From Oceaniovalibus guishaninsula JLT2003 (GTDB lineage Bacteria > Pseudomonadota > Alphaproteobacteria > Rhodobacterales > Rhodobacteraceae), in NCBI RefSeq assembly GCF_000299575.1, contig NZ_AMGO01000046.1, positions 124,001 to 188,000 of the forward strand: DNA of 64,000 nucleotides, given 5' to 3'. The number at the start of each line of letters is the position of its first letter. The stretch's first letter is position 1. Positions 63,435 through 64,000 of this stretch are shown here, piece after piece. A model generated the notes under the pieces. That model was not told where the DNA came from, searched no databases, and saw only the letters and a list, made by a program, of their open reading frames with translations. The position numbers and the translations under genes are program-made.

Positions 63435-64000
63435 ATGATGACGATCGTCACGACCGACGCGCTTGCCGCCTTTTGCGAACGCGCCCGCAGCCGCCCCTAT
63501 GTCACCGTCGATACCGAGTTTCTGAGAGAGCGGACCTATTACTCGCAGCTTTGCCTCGTGCAGCTTGCGCTGCCGGGCGATGCCGAGGACGACGCGGTGC
63601 TGGTCGATCCGCTGGCACCGGACCTGTCGCTGGAACCGCTCTATGCGTTGTTTCGCGATGCGGATGTCGTGAAGGTCTTTCACGCCGCGCGGCAGGATAT
63701 CGAGATTTTCTGCCTGGAAGGCGGGGTGATTCCGCAGCCGCTGTTCGATACGCAGGTGGCGGCGATGGTCTGCGGTTACGGCGATCAGGCGGGATACGAG
63801 ACGCTGGTGCGCAAGATCGCCAGGGCGCAGGTGGACAAGACATCGCGGTTCACCGATTGGTCGCGGCGGCCGCTTTCGGATGCGCAGAAAGCCTATGCGC
63901 TGGCCGATGTCACGCATCTGCGCGGGATCTACGAATATCTTGCCGCCGAACTGGAGCGCACCGGACGGACCGCCTGGGTCGAGGAGGAACTGGCGGTGCT
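63435..64000 (+). CDS. rnd: Ribonuclease D (3' end outside window)
   Basis: The frame is open from ATG 63435 to the window edge, 188 codons. The DEDD exonuclease motifs are readable: [10 protein letters not shown] (motif I), [11 protein letters not shown] (motif II) and YALADVTHL (motif III). Expected to trim tRNA and other stable RNA 3' ends in the cytoplasm; the C-terminal HRDC domain is beyond the window. A second ATG directly follows (63438). The ribosome-binding site is weak. Confidence 0.92.
   Translation, partial: MMTIVTTDALAAFCERARSRPYVTVDTEFLRERTYYSQLCLVQLALPGDAEDDAVLVDPLAPDLSLEPLYALFRDADVVKVFHAARQDIEIFCLEGGVIPQPLFDTQVAAMVCGYGDQAGYETLVRKIARAQVDKTSRFTDWSRRPLSDAQKAYALADVTHLRGIYEYLAAELERTGRTAWVEEELAV

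Overview
The window is a contiguous, gene-dense chromosomal segment with high GC, G/C-rich third codon positions and short intergenic gaps. Gene content points to an alphaproteobacterium of the Rhodobacterales (Rhodobacter/Paracoccus relatives): a TrcR-type (DUF1013) cell-cycle regulator, DUF6522, DUF6280 and DUF1289 proteins, a VPLPA-CTERM tail, an Lrp-type PutR beside putA, and a PopZ-like small protein. I see no insertion sequence, prophage, integrase or CRISPR array. Four tRNA genes are present: Ser-GCT, Gly-TCC, Cys-GCA and one with CAT that is probably Ile2.

Layout. 1-9.9 kb: the 3' part of a dimethylglycine/sarcosine dehydrogenase-like enzyme, a VPLPA-CTERM protein, a minus-strand run (aldo/keto reductase, FAD oxidoreductase, NmrA-like protein, GH25 lysozyme), lrgA-lrgB, a periplasmic sorbosone dehydrogenase-like protein and an AEC transporter. 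9.9-21.8 kb: a ygiB-ygiC pair, tRNA-Ser, an EEP-family nuclease/phosphatase with a cardiolipin synthase, tRNA-Gly, an ABC exporter, an acyl-CoA synthetase, Mrp, DUF6522, TrcR, RNase T2 and a metallophosphoesterase. 21.8-29.2 kb: serC-serA, a rhodanese, a DNA-repair cassette (radical SAM protein plus a UdgX fusion), and a FOXRED1-like oxidase. 29.4-37.0 kb: an exopolysaccharide locus (CapD/WbpM-type dehydratase, YjbH, YjbF, sugar transferase, epimerase, Wza-type export lipoprotein). 37.0-40.4 kb: a compact gpsA - HAD phosphatase - glucosylglycerol-phosphate synthase operon. 40.5-64 kb: tRNA-Cys, pcm, a TolC-family protein, the PopZ-like gene, efp, ygfZ, an ABC exporter, two aminotransferases, valS, divergent metF/metR with a MetR operator, a 45-residue membrane protein, an inositol monophosphatase, a rhomboid protease, divergent putA/putR, dps, tRNA-Ile2, purM-purN and the start of rnd.

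The most system-like groups are four. (i) The glucosylglycerol operon looks like a complete route from dihydroxyacetone phosphate and a nucleotide sugar to the osmolyte, in a split form of the fused proteobacterial GgpPS. (ii) The radical SAM/UdgX repair cassette has a radical SAM protein ending in a textbook sliding-clamp-binding pentapeptide. (iii) The exopolysaccharide locus is arranged as converging blocks. (iv) A previously unnamed (to me) repeat with three GTAC cores at fixed spacing occurs once between serC and serA and once in frame inside valS. valS also carries a short tract of very different base composition.
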